Notes: a model not told the origin generated them from the sequence alone. A stretch of 64,000 bases of DNA from Chionoecetes opilio (GCA_016584305.1 JACEEZ010000430.1:70001-134000), one strand, 5' to 3'. Numbered from the stretch's first letter, positions 30,063-41,119 are shown. A program made the numbers and translations.

Positions 30063-31010
30063 CGAATGCTATGCCACCCTCGATATGAAAAAATGCATAT
30101 TATCAAATACTGTTGGATGAGAGTAGTAAGAGATCTAACAACTTTTAGTGAAGGAATATCCTTATATAGGTTCAAAAGACTTCCCTTTGGGTTGAATTGC
30201 AGTGCGGCAATTTTCTCTCGCAATTAGCCCAGGTTTTTTAAACCCCTTTACTGAAAAAGAACTGGCTTAAAATTATCTGGATGACATTATCCTGATGGCA
30301 CCCAGTTTTCGAGGTCTTTTGGGGAGGATCGATAGGTTTTATTTGAACATCTGACTAAATTTGGAGTCAAATTAAATTTGACCAAATGTGAAATAGGGCA
30401 AGAAAAGTTAGTTTTCTAGGACACGTAGTGACCAAGGAAGGTTACCACCCAACCCAGACAACATAGAAGCCGTAGAGAAAATTAAACCCCCCACTAATAT
30501 CAAGGAACCAGAAGATTTCTGGGAATGGTAGGTTTCTTAGGGGTACATAGAAGGATTCGCTAAAATAGTTTGGTGCCGATCACTAATTTGACTAAGAAGG
30601 AAAAACCCCTTCAATGGTCAGAGGAAAGCCCCGAAGGCATTTCAGATACTAAAAAATAAACTGACTAGTGCTCCCCTCTTAACTAAGGCCAATATCAATA
30701 AACCTTTTGTGTGGATACCGATGCTAGTCAAAACCCCTGTAGGACAGTACTAATGCAGTATAATGAACAGGGCAAAGCCCAGGTAATCTCTTACTTTTCC
30801 AAAAAATTAAAACCAGTTGAAACGCGATACTCGGCAACAGATAGGAAGCCCTAGGGATAGTTTTAGCCTGCAGAGTTTTTATCATTTCCTGTGGGGAACC
30901 AAAGTGATCATCAAACCCGACCACCAACCGTTAGTGTCATGTTTTTAAAAAACGAACCAAGTCACCTAGGGTGAACAGTGGATCCTAGAAATGAGAGACT
31001 ATAGGTATCA
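30063..31010 (+). pseudogene. Ty3/gypsy reverse transcriptase and RNase H
   Basis: Downstream of the RTE insertion the frame gives YRFKRLPFGLN (RT block with the LPFG signature), then NYLDDIILMA-type sequence at about 30265-30300 (catalytic Y-x-DD box), FLGHVV at 30415-30430, and FLGMVGFLG-type thumb sequence. RNase H follows: an altered D-T-D-A-S start near 30715, ISYFSKKLKPVETRYSA, ALGIV and KPDHQPL (ending about 30935). The order and motifs are those of Ty3/gypsy Pol. There are numerous shifts and stops, and the protein is not made from this copy. Confidence 0.8.
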
Positions 31011-31059
31011 AATAGAATAAAAAAGCAGGGGGAAAGAACACTGTAGCAACCAGCTTAGT

Positions 31060-32413
31060 AGACCAGTAAGAATCATTCCATGTCAAGTAGAAGAGAGATG
31101 GTTAGGAAAAACTAAAGAAGAAATCAAGGAAATGCAACGAGAGGACCTCAGATGGAGAGAAATGATAGAGTATCTAGAAGGAGGCAGAATACCCAGATCT
31201 AAATACCCAGAAGTACTTTAATCAATTTGTGATAGAAGAAGGAGTTTTATATTTAACTAAACAGCAGTTAGATAACGTGTACACTACTTATTGGTTTTTG
31301 CCTAGTGAACTGAAGCAAGCGGCCTTTGGAATTAATTCATAATAAGGAATCAGGTCATTTAGGGCAGAGGAAGTCAATAAGTAAAGGCAGAAGGATATTT
31401 TTATTGGCCCAACTTAAAAACGGATGTGAGAGAATATGTGAGGAACTGTTTAACCTGTCAACAGCATAAGGGTAGTCGTGGACTCCAACAAAATGGCAAG
31501 AATTAAACCGTCAGTAAGTAACCTCTAGAGGGGTTTAAACATAGATAACCGACATGGGAACGGGAAACCCACGGATACCGCTATGTATTAACTATAATAG
31601 ATCATTATAGTAGGTTTACTGTGTTTTTATAAATTAAGAACAGGATTACCGAGGAAGTATGTAAGAATTTTAGGGAATATATTAGTGTATTTGGAGCACC
31701 GCATACATTTTTTGTTAGATAACGCTAAGGAATTTACTCTCAGCAACTTTAAAAAATTGTTGATTCATGTTGAAATACAGTTAGGATACACCACGCCTTT
31801 CATCCACAAGGTAATAGTATCCCCTGAAAGGATGCACCAACAATGAAAACAATTATCTCTAAACCTGTGCAAGGGTTATCCCATAGATGGCCCAATTATC
31901 TCTTAGAAACCCAAAGAGTGCTGAATAGTGCAGTGCATGAGACAATGGGTACCCAACCTTTCTATGCTTTCTTTTCCCGATACACTCCAAGGTTGATTAG
32001 TGTGAAGTTACCACAAATTGATTCGGAGGAGGAAACAGAAGTGGCACACGAAATCATCAAGAGAACAAATTTGGAAAGAGGTAGAAAATGGAGTAGAGGG
32101 AGAAAGCTAATGTGAAAAGGAAAAACGAAAGGTTAGAGAAAGACGAATTGGCGTGGGTGAAAAGAGAACGCTTTGAGCCGGGCACCAACAGAAAACTCTC
32201 AGTTAAGTGGTTGGGACCGTACAAAATAGTGGAAGTATTGAGAGATGGGGTGCATATGTGTTAGAAAATATATTTTACGGTGTACGTGTACAGAGAGCGG
32301 CCGAACAAATTAAGCAATATATAGGACAGGATGGCTGGCTGTTGGAGCCAGCAGAAGTAGTAATAGTTGAGGAGGACTTGAACCACCACCACCTAGAGAG
32401 AGGAGGCCAGTGA
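31060..32413 (+). pseudogene. Ty3/gypsy integrase with GPY/F module
   Basis: An H2C2 zinc-binding module is readable near 31325-31475 (LIHNKESGHLGQ, then YFYWPNLKTDVREYV and CLTCQQHKG). The catalytic core follows with LTIIDHYSRFT (31590-31625), LLDNAKEFT (31713-31740) and HPQGN (31803-31817). A 90-codon frame at 31843-32115 includes WPNYLLETQRVLNSAVHETM and PFYAFFSRYTPRL. The C-terminus contains KWLGPYKIVEVL (GPY/F module, 32205-32240) and continues to a stop near 32413. This enzyme inserts the cDNA and accounts for the 4-bp duplication. It is broken by several frameshifts. Confidence 0.78.
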
Positions 32414-33121
32414 GGAGATACGTAGAGGAATGTTAATAACAGATGGTAAAAAGTCATCTCTAGTGAGAAAGAGATTTTGATGAAAGTCCCCTAGACCAAC
32501 TTGTAAGGGTTAGGAGAATGGTTACCTTAGAGGGTGTACATAGATTACCTATACACTAGACCCGAAAGGATATCATCAGAAACCCCAGGATGTACTTGGC
32601 TCTGAGCTTTGCTCGTTGGGTGATTGACGCAGGAGTGTATGCCTCAATAAGGAGGTGAGCCTTATCCCAAGTTACGGAAGGGTATGGAGAAATTTCAGGG
32701 CGTGATTTCTCCCTACGTGCCTATGCCTAGGTTTAGTGGGGAAAGAATAACCATTACAGACTAGAGGGGGTGAGTCCAGTCGCGACTCTATATGGCTTCG
32801 CCTAAGTAAATAAGAGATGAATGAGAAAGGGGGAGTAAAGTCCCTACATTGATTATGTATCCCAAACTGGTTAAATCTGCTCTTGGTGAGGGAGGTGAAA
32901 AAAATTAAGAAGCATTACCACTTAATTATTGTTTTTGGGAAAGTTCATTTGAGAATTGTAATGTCCAACTTAAGTATTTTTTTTGTGGGTGGATAGAAGA
33001 CCCTTGTGACTTTAAAAAAGGGGAGGAGTCATGATATGTTGTTGTTTTATATGTTGCTATTTTCTTGTTGTACTAGCTAGATCTGGTAGGATGTGGATGA
33101 GACTGAAACGATTTTTTTTTT
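32414..33121. other. 3' untranslated region of the gypsy element
   Basis: No env-like or other coding frame is visible between the integrase stop and the 3' LTR. The segment ends with a T run, then a G run and AAAAGCC, serving as the polypurine tract before the LTR. Confidence 0.55.
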
Positions 33122-33142
33122 GGGGGGGGGGGGGGAAAAGCC

Positions 33143-34005
33143 ACGTAATGCGAGAAATGGGTTAATCCTTGATCACGTTTTGAGAAAATTTACTTTAGGG
33201 GTGAGAGAAAAGAAATACATATATAGCTGAAATTAAATGCTCAAAATTTTTCTTCACTCCTCAGTCCCAATCTTTAGATATAGGTTTCGGCAATATTTTT
33301 ACCCTGGTCGCTAGTGCGTCCCCGGCAAGAAGGGAGGGGGGAAAAAGTACACAGTTCCCTTTCCCAGCCCTTTCGAGACAACACGCTCGGAGAGAGTCGT
33401 GTCTTACAACCTTTTTGAAGGGGTGGGTGGCGGTGTATTATAAGGATGTACATAAGGGCAGTGATTAGTTCTTGATCTAAATTACATACTTGTAATTGGG
33501 GGTTATGTGTTATTCAGGGGTTTAAACTGGGGAAAAGTGAATGGCTGAGCTGAGCTGGTGGGTGGTTGATCCCTGAGGGACCCCCTGTGTGCTGATGGCG
33601 ATGGTTGTGTTTTGCTGAGCTTGCAAGTTGGTGACCCGCCAGCACCCTATATAGGTAAGGCCCTGTGCCCGCTCCCCAGAGTGTTTTAGATAGGTAGATA
33701 TAGTACCTGGTAACTCAATAGTAGGAACCTTTTTATGTGTTAAGCCAGGAGGAGTAATTAGGCTCAACTATATGATGCGAAGTATAGTTTTCTGTGGTAA
33801 ACCATTAGCCATTTAGAACTGGGATGTGATTACTGTTCGAGTATAAAGAAACCCTGTTAACGAGTCATTTATTAAGTCCCAGTTATCCTCATATATTCTC
33901 TAAATCTTTAATTTTTTTTCCCACTTATTGTGGGTGGTGGCACCGTAATCGCCAGGTTTGTGGAGCCCTTCAAATTAACATCTAGCTATAAGGGGGGGCG
34001 CTACA
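33143..34005 (+). repeat. 3' LTR of the gypsy element
   Basis: It aligns throughout with the three pieces of the 5' LTR and ends GGGCGCTACA. Differences are concentrated in homopolymers and simple repeats (for example 33318-33345 against 21625-21660), which resembles consensus error more than ordinary divergence, so the LTR pair should not be used to date the insertion. Confidence 0.87.
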
Positions 34006-34175
34006 TATGAAATAAAATATTTTGACAAATATAATGCTCCAACAAAATGCGTATGATTTTATAGTCACTTAAAATCTAAAATAATGTATGGTACAATAGG
34101 AAGAGCAAATTAATATTCCTGAAATATTACATCTTTTGGGGCATTTTGAGGCTTAGACATCCTGGTGACCCTCAG

Positions 34176-34196
34176 TCATGTTTGTTGTAACATCAT
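34176..34196 (-). CDS. Candidate terminal exon of the THAP gene
   Basis: After an acceptor (TTTTTTTTCAACAG ending at 34197) the frame, in phase with the previous exon, reads MMLQQT and stops at TGA (34176-34178). It would end the THAP protein on the minus strand. If the locus originally continued into the P-transposase exons at 18756, this would be an alternative or post-insertion terminal exon. The gypsy element lies only 170 bases further on. Confidence 0.45.
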   Translation of the reverse strand: MMLQQT

Positions 34197-34486
34197 CTGT
34201 TGAAAAAAAACCAAGTGATTAGTTAAATAGCAATAATTGCCGAAAGTACTATTTTCATTGTTTTTCATAGGAATGAGGTGAATTAGCAGTATGGAGAGAC
34301 ATGTAGGATGGTGAATAGGAAGTGGGTAAAGAAGAAGAGGAGAACATGTGAGCCTGTAGTGAGGAGAAAGCTTGGTTAACAGTTTTAGGCATAAGAAAAA
34401 GTAACCGACAGTATCAAAAACAAACAAACACTACCACCTGGTATTATGCATATTTTAAGAAAGAAAATACTCGATAGGTTTTTAAC

Positions 34487-34572
34487 CTCTGCAGCATCCA
34501 TGTGAGGTGAGGTGACTATTGCTGCTGGAGGAGGCACCATGGAGGAGGACAGCAGAGGCTCCTGGGACACAC
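34487..34572 (-). CDS. Candidate internal exon of the THAP gene
   Basis: An 86-base block lies between an acceptor (GTGGTTTTCAG) and a donor (GCAGAG then GTTAAA). It starts in phase 1, matching the exon at 34714-34860, and ends in phase 0. The encoded segment (VSQEPLLSSSMVPPPAAIVT...) is Ser/Pro-rich and of low complexity, as in a linker region. Confidence 0.55.
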
Positions 34573-34713
34573 CTGAAAACCACTCATTGTTGATATCTTT
34601 CTGAGAGACTGTATACGGAAATATATCGAAACAAGGGAAAATTACATCTCAAGTCTAAAATTCATTGGTGAGGCTAACATCATGCAAAATGTTACTGTTA
34701 TAACTCTCAATAC

Positions 34714-34860
34714 CATCCATTTGCTGTGGCTGTGGGGGTGATGTGGTGGGAGGCTGTGGCTGTGGGGCTGATGTGGTGGGAGGCTGTGGAGCTGATGTGG
34801 TGGGAGGCTGTGGCTGGTACTGGGGATTAGGGAGCACTCCAAAATCGGTGTCAAAACAAT
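34714..34860 (-). CDS. Candidate Pro/Gln-rich exon of the THAP gene
   Basis: The 147-base block lies between an acceptor (CCTACTTTTGACAG) and a donor (GGATG then GTATTGAG). It contains an in-frame minisatellite encoding PQPPTTSA-type repeats. Phase 1 at both ends matches the exons at 40095 and 34487. The flanking intron upstream contains the CR1-like LINE. Confidence 0.6.
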
Positions 34861-34990
34861 CTGTCAAAAGTAGGTATCAGTAATAATCCTGTACATAATT
34901 AAAACATTGGTACATAAGAACATAAGAAAATAAGGAAGCTACAAGAGGCTGCGAGGCCTACACGTGGTAGTTCCTGTCACCTAACACTAC

Positions 34991-36537
34991 CTACATACAC
35001 CTTCCATCCCCATCCATGAACCTGTCCAGCCCCTCTTTAAATCTCCCCAATGACTCTGCACTAACTACCTGTCTACTGAGTCCATTCCACTCATGCACCA
35101 CCCTATTTGTGAACCAGTTTTTCCCTATTTCCTTTCTAAATCTATGCCCTTCCAACTTGAATCCATTACTTCTTGTTCTACCCTGGTTAAAAGCCGTAAG
35201 AACTTTTCCTACTTCTCCTTTATTAAATCCCTTTATCCACTTAAAAACTTCCATCAGATCGCCCCTTACTCTGCGTCTCTCGAGTGAGTGTAACTTTAAT
35301 AATTTCAATCTCTTCTCATAACTAAAGTTACACATCCCTTGTATCATTTTGGTCATCCTTCTCTGTACTGATTCAAACAAGGCTATATCCATCCTGTAAT
35401 ATGGAGACCAAAACTGAACCGCATAGTCTAGGTGAGGTCTGACTAGAGCCAGATAAAGCTTTAGAATAACGTCCGCACTTCTACTTTTAACATTTCTGGT
35501 AATGAATCCTAACACTCTATTAGCTCTATTTCTAGCTTCAATACATTGTTTCCTAGATCGGAGGTCTGGGCTCACCCTCACTCCAAGATATTTTTCACCT
35601 TCTGATCTTTTCAGTGATACATTGCGTATGGTGTATCTATTACCAGGGTTCTTTCTACCAACATTCATAATGCTGCACTTATCAATATTAAATTCCATCT
35701 GCCATCTGACTGCCCACTCATGAAGTTTATCTAAGTCTCCCTGCAATAAGTTTACATCAGACTGTGCTCCAATAATCCTACCTACCTTAGTATCATCAGC
35801 AAACTTGCTGATATCACTGTTAATCCCACTATCCAAGTCGTTCATGTAAATAAAAAATAGTAATGGACCCAAAACAGACCCTTGTGGAACTCCACTTGTC
35901 ACCATTCAGATTTAGAACCATTAATTGTAACCCTTTGTTGCCTATTACTTAGCCAAGCTCTGATCCAACGAAGAACCTTCCCATCTATTCCATGAGCCTT
36001 AACCTTATTTAAGAGTCGCTCGTGTGGTACTTTGTCAAATGCCTTACTTAAGTCCAGATATATTATATCATAATCCTTATCATTATCTGCCGTCTCATAA
36101 ACTTTCCTATAAAAACTCAATAAATTGGTGAGACATGACCTACCCTTCGTGAATCCATGTTGTGAATCATTGATCAAACTATGTTTATCTAAGTGCTCTC
36201 TAATGTTTTTTGCAATAATAGATTCCAATAATTTACCAACCACTGACGTTAGACTTACGGGTCGATAATTTGACTTTAGTCCTCTGTCTCCCTTCTTAAA
36301 TATGGGAACAACATTTCCTTTCCTCCACAATAATGGCACATCGCCTCTCTTAACTAATTTCCTAAAAATGTGCACTAACGACTCACTAACAACCTCTTTG
36401 CATTCTTTTAATACTCTGGGATACACTTCATCTGGTCCTGGCGATTTAAAATTCTTCATTTTATCTATACCCTCTTCCACCATTTCCCTAGTTATCACAA
36501 TGTCTTTGAGTTTCTCCTCATCACTTCCTTTGAACAT
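34991..36537 (-). pseudogene. CR1-like ORF2 reverse transcriptase (one frameshift)
   Basis: The first frame (36537-35899) contains KNFKSPGPDEVYPRVLKE, GNVVPIFKKGDR, SNYRPVSLTSVVGKLLE, LINDSQHGFTKGRSCLTNLL and YDIIYLDLSKAFDKVPHERL. The second (35905-34991) begins VTSGVPQGSVLGPLLFFIYM and gives ISKFADDTKVG (catalytic FADD box), KYLGVRVSPDL, LYLALVRPHLDYAVQFWSP, SVQRRMTKMIQGM and the RTRSNGFKLEG...NWFTNRVVHEWN tail. All RT blocks are present and only one shift, near 35900, breaks the frame. The sequence pattern is characteristic of CR1. Upstream RT-linker sequence to 37259 is coding-like but has more shifts. Confidence 0.9.
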
Positions 36538-37259
36538 CTGTTCACTGTCAGGTATTGCCTGTGTAAAGTAAAAACACTTAAGAAATAATAATTTAGATTT
36601 TTACACATATCCTCATCCGTATTTAAGACCTCACCCTGCCCTAACCTTAACGGCCCCAATAATTCCCTTGTCTTGGTTTTATATACCTGATAAAACCCCT
36701 TTGGGTCGCTTTTCGCCTGTCCTCTACTTTAATCTCATAATTGTTTAGCTACTCTTGTTAATCTCTTCACTGTCCTCGTCATCACGTTATACTGTTCTTT
36801 GCTCTCCAGTCCAGCCTTGAACCTTAAATACATGTTTATTTTTACTCCAATGTTGTGTTTTAAACTAGTGGTCATCCATTTCGGGTCACTCTTTCTTGAC
36901 CTTATTTCCCTATAAGGAATATTATTTTTCTGTCCGTCAATTAAATTCCTTACACATAAGGTATAATCCCCCCACCCCCCCCCGCTCCGACCTCACTTTC
37001 AGCTTTAACCACGCTGGCCTTGAAACATTCCTTTATCCTACTCTCGCTAATCTCCACCAGGTGTCTTCCTAATCCTTCATAATTGGCCTTTCCAGCTGTC
37101 ACCGCCCTGTCCTTGACCACCTTACCGTGGGAAATTTCTTCCCCTCCACCCACAACCTCTTATTAATCAACTCCAGGTGTCTTCTTAATCCTGCATAATT
37201 GGCCTTTCTGAAATTAGGTATTCTTTGCTTATTGACACTTAATTTTCCAACTTCCTATT
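36538..37259 (-). pseudogene. CR1-like ORF2 linker between endonuclease and RT
   Basis: Shifted minus-strand frames give AKSDPKGFYQVYKTKTRELL, GPLRLGQGEVLNTDEDM and YYFLSVFT, the usual segment before the RT of CR1 elements, and an arginine-rich stretch further up (37150-36950). A poly-G/C run at 36968-36981 coincides with a shift. Confidence 0.65.
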
Positions 37260-37263
37260 TTAA

Positions 37264-37935
37264 CCCTTTCACGTACAGATGACGTCTTTGAGCGTCATCC
37301 GGTACGTGTAGGCCATACGTACAGATGACGTCTTTGAGCGTCATCCAAAAATAATATTTTAAAATATTTATTAAAAATCTTAAAAAGCGCGCGGTTGACG
37401 TGAGATTCGCTTGACCGTTGGAGCGAATTACAATATATTATATTAAAATATATTTTGTATAATATAATATTGTATAATATATTATACAAAATATTTAAAT
37501 TAAAATTATTAAAAAAAAAAAATGTACGCTATCTTTCACTTCGTTGTATGGCTTTATTTTTAAGCGAATTACAATATATTATACTTCATTGGAAAGGAAA
37601 TTTATTCAGCTTTGTCATGGAATGTGGAAAAATCTTCTATGATAAGTTGATTTTTGTCATATTATTTTTTGCCGCAAGTTTTTTTTTTTTTTTTTTTTTC
37701 ACTTCTAACTCGAGGTTTTGTAAGTTATTTTCACGCTAGTGTATTTTTTTTTAACATTGTATGATATAGGAAATGATCTTAGCTTAAAAACGAAACTTAA
37801 TTGAACTCGATACCTTTGATAGTTTAGTTTCTAGACGCGGTGGAAGTACAACTTTTTTCCCGCGCGTGACATTTCGGGTGACAATGGGTTTACGCGGGAC
37901 AACAAAAAGTGAATGACAATGGTGACGTGAAAGGG
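37264..37935. mobile_element. piggyBac-like MITE (copy 2) in CR1 ORF2
   Basis: It starts CCCTTTCACGTACAGATGAC and ends GTGACGTGAAAGGG, with TTAA at 37260-37263 and 37936-37939. A subterminal motif ACGTCTTTGAGCGTCATCC is repeated at the left. The 53893-54549 element is the same subfamily; the one at 22207 is related at the ends only. Confidence 0.92.
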
Positions 37936-37939
37936 TTAA

Positions 37940-38659
37940 GCTAAATCTGATTTCATAATGGTCGCTATTATCTAACTTTCCACCGACCTCCACATCTGTA
38001 ACTAAATCTGTTCTGTTTGTCAGTAATAAATCTAGAATATTATCTCCTCTAGTAGGCTCCTTGATTGCTTGACTTAGGAAGTTATCCTGGATTATATTTA
38101 ACAATTCCTCTGCGTCGTTGTCTCCTATAATTAAATCCCAGTCTATATTCCTAAGATTAAAATCTCCCACCACACATAGTCGATTATATCTGCAAGCCTT
38201 GTTCATTTCTTCCCATATAGGAGCTGAATCCTCTTTACATAAGTTTGGAGGCCTATACACTACACCCAAAACCATTTTCTCAGATCCCTCCGTAACCTCT
38301 ACCCATATAGACTCTATGCTGTCATCTGTTTTTATAACATTATTAACACAACACTGCAATGTATCTCTTGCATAAAGCGCAACTCCTCCACCTCGCCTGC
38401 CTACTCTGTCCTTGTGAAATAGCTTATACCCAGCTATCTCGACCTCCGGGTCAAATACCTTTCCTGACATATCTAACCATGTTTCTGTTAATGCTATTAT
38501 ATCAAAATCCACTACACTATTTATTCCTCTCAGGAAATCTATCTTGTTTAAAATACTCCTACAGTTTGTATAGAAAACCTTCAAGCAACTCCTCTTCTTT
38601 TTGTCCATTTTCCCTTTATCTTTAACTAAACCCCTCCTCTCTCTCTTCTTACAAAACAC
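37940..38659 (-). pseudogene. CR1-like ORF2 apurinic endonuclease domain
   Basis: The frame beginning at 38659 contains VFYTNCRSILNKID, IIALTETWLD (catalytic Glu), GGVALYARDTL, VLGVVYRPPN, VVGDFNLRNIDWD (catalytic Asp/Asn), LLTNRTDLV and DNSDHYEI (SDH catalytic His). All APE-type endonuclease motifs of CR1 ORF2 are intact. The frame is cut by the piggyBac-like MITE at 37939. The enzyme nicks the target for target-primed reverse transcription. Confidence 0.9.
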
Positions 38660-38765
38660 TTTAGTTCCCTGCCTTCTGAAACTCCTCCTAGTGTCGCAAT
38701 TTTCCTTTACCCCAACCCCCGTGTCTAATCCCCGGTTCTCTATCTTAAAAAAGCCTGCAGTGCAT

Positions 38766-39843
38766 TTACCTCCCTTTCAAGGGATTTAGACAAGATCTGA
38801 ACTCCTTTTCTCGAAAAGTGTACCCCGTCCCTGCGGTAGAGGTGGTTATGCCCGAAAAAGAGGTCCCATTTGTCGACAAAGGCCCAACCATTGGCTTAGC
38901 AATGAAGTGCCAGCCGGCAATACAGAGTAATAGCCCTGGAGTACCACAAGTTGTCAACATAGCGTCTTGGAAGGACACCACACACCACAGGGAACCCACC
39001 CCTGTCCCTAACTTTACCTACAGCTTCCTTAAACCACCATAGTAATTCCTCACTTCTTACACACTCATCATCGTTTCCCCCAGCGCTCAGGCAGACGATG
39101 GGCTTTTTCCCTTGTTCCGCCATGCACTCAACTATCTTATCACTAACATAACCTATCCCCTTCCCTGGGTAACTCACCGACTTCATACGCATCCCTTCTC
39201 TGTCACAAAACCTGCTGTCAAGTTGCCTAATCTGACTGTCACCAACAACTAAGATTTTACCTTCGGGTAATGATGTATCGTCAACCGTCCTTTCCTTATC
39301 TTCCTCTTGCAGCCCCGAGAGTACCTGAAATGAGTTTGTGCACACAACATGGTCATTGTTTACCTTTATCTCCTTCGGGCGGGCTCCATGATCAACTACC
39401 TTCCATTCACCAATCCCTGGTGACTTACTAGGAACCACTCCATTAGTAGTAGCCCGAAGCACGTCTCCCTCTGGTACCCCTCCAGGTACATCCCTCGCAT
39501 GTGCCCCTCCACTCACTCCACTTGGACCTCCACCTCCACCTCCACACTTATGAGATCGTATCTCTATTTCCTGCTTCCTCACCATGCTTTTCAAATCGTT
39601 CACTTCACTATCAAAGTACCTTTTCAGGTCTTCAATCGACTCCAAAATAGTCTTAAGCGCCACTCCACACCCTTCACTACACTCCCCCTCGACCCTTCTC
39701 CCTCCTTCTACCGCACTCGTTTTCACCTCAGACTCTCCTCCACCTCTCCTCCCACTACACACCTCTACAACACCCTCGACTCGACGAACAACACCATCGC
39801 CTCCACTAGCCATGTCGACGCTAATCCCTTCAGCAGCTGCCAT
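38766..39843 (-). pseudogene. CR1-like ORF1 with SGNH esterase domain
   Basis: The start codon is at 39843. Residues 1-60 are Gly/Glu-rich, then a helical segment (ESIEDLKRYFDSEVNDLKSM) likely forms a coiled coil. A Gly-rich linker leads to the esterase: KILVVGDSQIRQL (block I with Ser), SYPGKGI (block II), VCLSAGGNDDE (block III). After a frameshift near 38960 comes RRDGVHFSRKGVQIL (block V, Asp and His). All catalytic residues of an SGNH hydrolase are readable. ORF1 of CR1-type LINEs is known to carry such an esterase next to an RNA-binding region. A single shift separates it from an intact protein. Confidence 0.85.
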
Positions 39844-40094
39844 TTTAACTCAGGTCTGACCTGACTACACACACACACGGAGCTGCTAGGAGCACGTCTT
39901 GTCGACAAGACAACACCTCTGTGCTGTACTGCAGGTACTGTACCTGCCAATGCTAATGCCATATCATTAAGAGAGAGAAAAATAAATAAAACTTAGTCCA
40001 ACACACAGATAAGGACTGGAAGCCATTAACAAAAATAAATACACGCATAATATAGATGGATTGATGACAACAATAATTCATAGTCTGTACAAAC

Positions 40095-40181
40095 CATTGT
40101 GTGGCATATTTCTAGTAGCATTTGCAGAGCTACCCTCCCCTGCTGCCACATCGAGGTCAATGTTCACTGATGCCAATGCCT
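40095..40181 (-). CDS. Candidate internal exon of the THAP gene
   Basis: The 87-base block has an acceptor (CATATCTTTCTGTAG) and a donor (ACACAATG then GTTTGTAC). It enters and leaves in phase 1, matching its neighbours at 40538-40673 and 34714-34860. The segment (ALASVNIDLDVAAGEGSS...) is not a known domain. The chain of three compatible phases makes the gene model credible. Confidence 0.6.
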
Positions 40182-40248
40182 CTACAGAAAGATATGATCA
40201 ACATAAATGTTTGAGTAGGTAACTACGTGTTTACAATAAATAAATAAT

Positions 40249-40255
<7 letters not shown>

Positions 40256-40290
<35 letters not shown>
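40256..40290. repeat. (GA)n microsatellite
   Basis: A GA tract of about 17 units followed by a short TA tract, intronic if the THAP gene model is right. Confidence 0.96.
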
Positions 40291-40295
<5 letters not shown>

Positions 40296-40537
40296 ATATA
40301 TATATATATATATTACTTTATAATACTGAATTGTAGGTACATGCAAATGTTGGTTGTATTGAAAGCCTAAGGTATATGTAATATATAAGAGCTTAAATAG
40401 ATAGAGCTATGAATGTTACTATTCATATTTTCAATCTGTTGTATATATATATATAATATTTACCCAGGTACCCATGTGAATCCTCCTCCATGTGAATGTA
40501 CAGTAATGTGTATATGTAGTACTTGACACTCCCTTAC

Positions 40538-40673
40538 CTGTAGGAATTGGAACCGCATTATTCAGCAGACGTCCTGTGCTGCTGATGTACTTTTGGGTTT
40601 AAAATGTTCCTCACAGATGGACTGGGTGTTCTTCACATATGCAATGTTCAAGGTCTGGAGCCATTGCAATTGT
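40538..40673 (-). CDS. THAP domain, C-terminal half exon
   Basis: After an acceptor (AAATAAATATTCCAG) the frame gives RQLQWLQTLNIAYVKNTQ and SICEEHFKP, the C-x2-H zinc-ligand block (here CEEHF). A shift within an A run (CCCAAAAG) is then needed to reach SSTGRLLNNAVPIPT, the A-V-P box that closes THAP domains. The exon ends at a donor (CCTACAG then GTAAGG). The first half of the domain (C-x4-C and FP blocks) should be on an exon above 40673, which I did not find. The domain binds DNA in THAP transcription factors and P-type transposases. Confidence 0.7.
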
Positions 40674-41119
40674 CTGGAATATTTATTTAATCTCATATAT
40701 ATAATTTACAACATAGCATGGGCATAAATAATTGCTACTGCACAATATACTAAGCCGAAAATAATAGAGAAAAACATAAGCTGTACGGCCTGTGGAGCCC
40801 GCCAACTCCTGCGTAATATTTTGTAAATTTCTAGTGTTTGCCCATACTCTCCCCTTTCCCCAAATTAGCTTGGGGACCTGTGGGGAGTGTTGGGTATTCG
40901 GTGTGGGGAACAAATAATGCATCGGAAGCACGTCTTTTAGGAGTTATGCAGGGGAACCAAAACTACCTAGATTTATGGAAATTTACCTAACCTACTAGAT
41001 GGCCCACCCGGTAATCTAACCTAACCTCCTAGCGGAGGAGCCCTTGACCCTGGTAATCTAACCTAACCTCCTAGTGGAGAGGCCCTTGACCCCCGGTAAA
41101 GAGGGGACCTTGACGGCTA

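Larger units (their letters stand above)
19093..34005 (+). mobile_element. Ty3/gypsy-type LTR retrotransposon, heavily invaded
   Basis: Long direct repeats at 19093-23057 and 33143-34005 are the two LTRs; the left one is enlarged by insertions. The element is preceded and followed by TATG (19089-19092, 34006-34009), a 4-bp target duplication typical of Ty3/gypsy integrases. The internal region encodes an SGNH-like domain, a Gag-like coiled coil and zinc knuckle, RT, RNase H and an integrase with GPY/F module, in the Ty3/gypsy order. A purine-rich tract (G14-AAAAG at 33122-33140) precedes the 3' LTR. Nested insertions are annotated separately. All reading frames are broken. Without the insertions the element would be about 8.9 kb. 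Confidence 0.85.
34905..39970 (-). mobile_element. Nearly full-length CR1-like LINE in a THAP-gene intron
   Basis: Two ORFs in minus orientation are followed by a 3' end of repeated TTCTTATG (34909-34932), the octamer-type tail of CR1/L2-group elements. ORF1 (39843-38766) carries an esterase domain; ORF2 (38659-34991) carries endonuclease, RT and a CR1-type C-terminus. A piggyBac-like MITE (37264-37935) interrupts ORF2. The host intron is bounded by exons at 40095 and 34860. The long open frames suggest a fairly young insertion. Confidence 0.88.

Noticed and set aside
34176..34427. Longer minus-strand frame ending in MLQQT as an independent gene
   Set aside because: Only its last codons fall in a splice-bounded block; the upstream part reads through intron and lacks any domain.
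35016..35321. Plus-strand open frames across the CR1 ORF2
   Set aside because: They lie antisense to an RT with all catalytic blocks.
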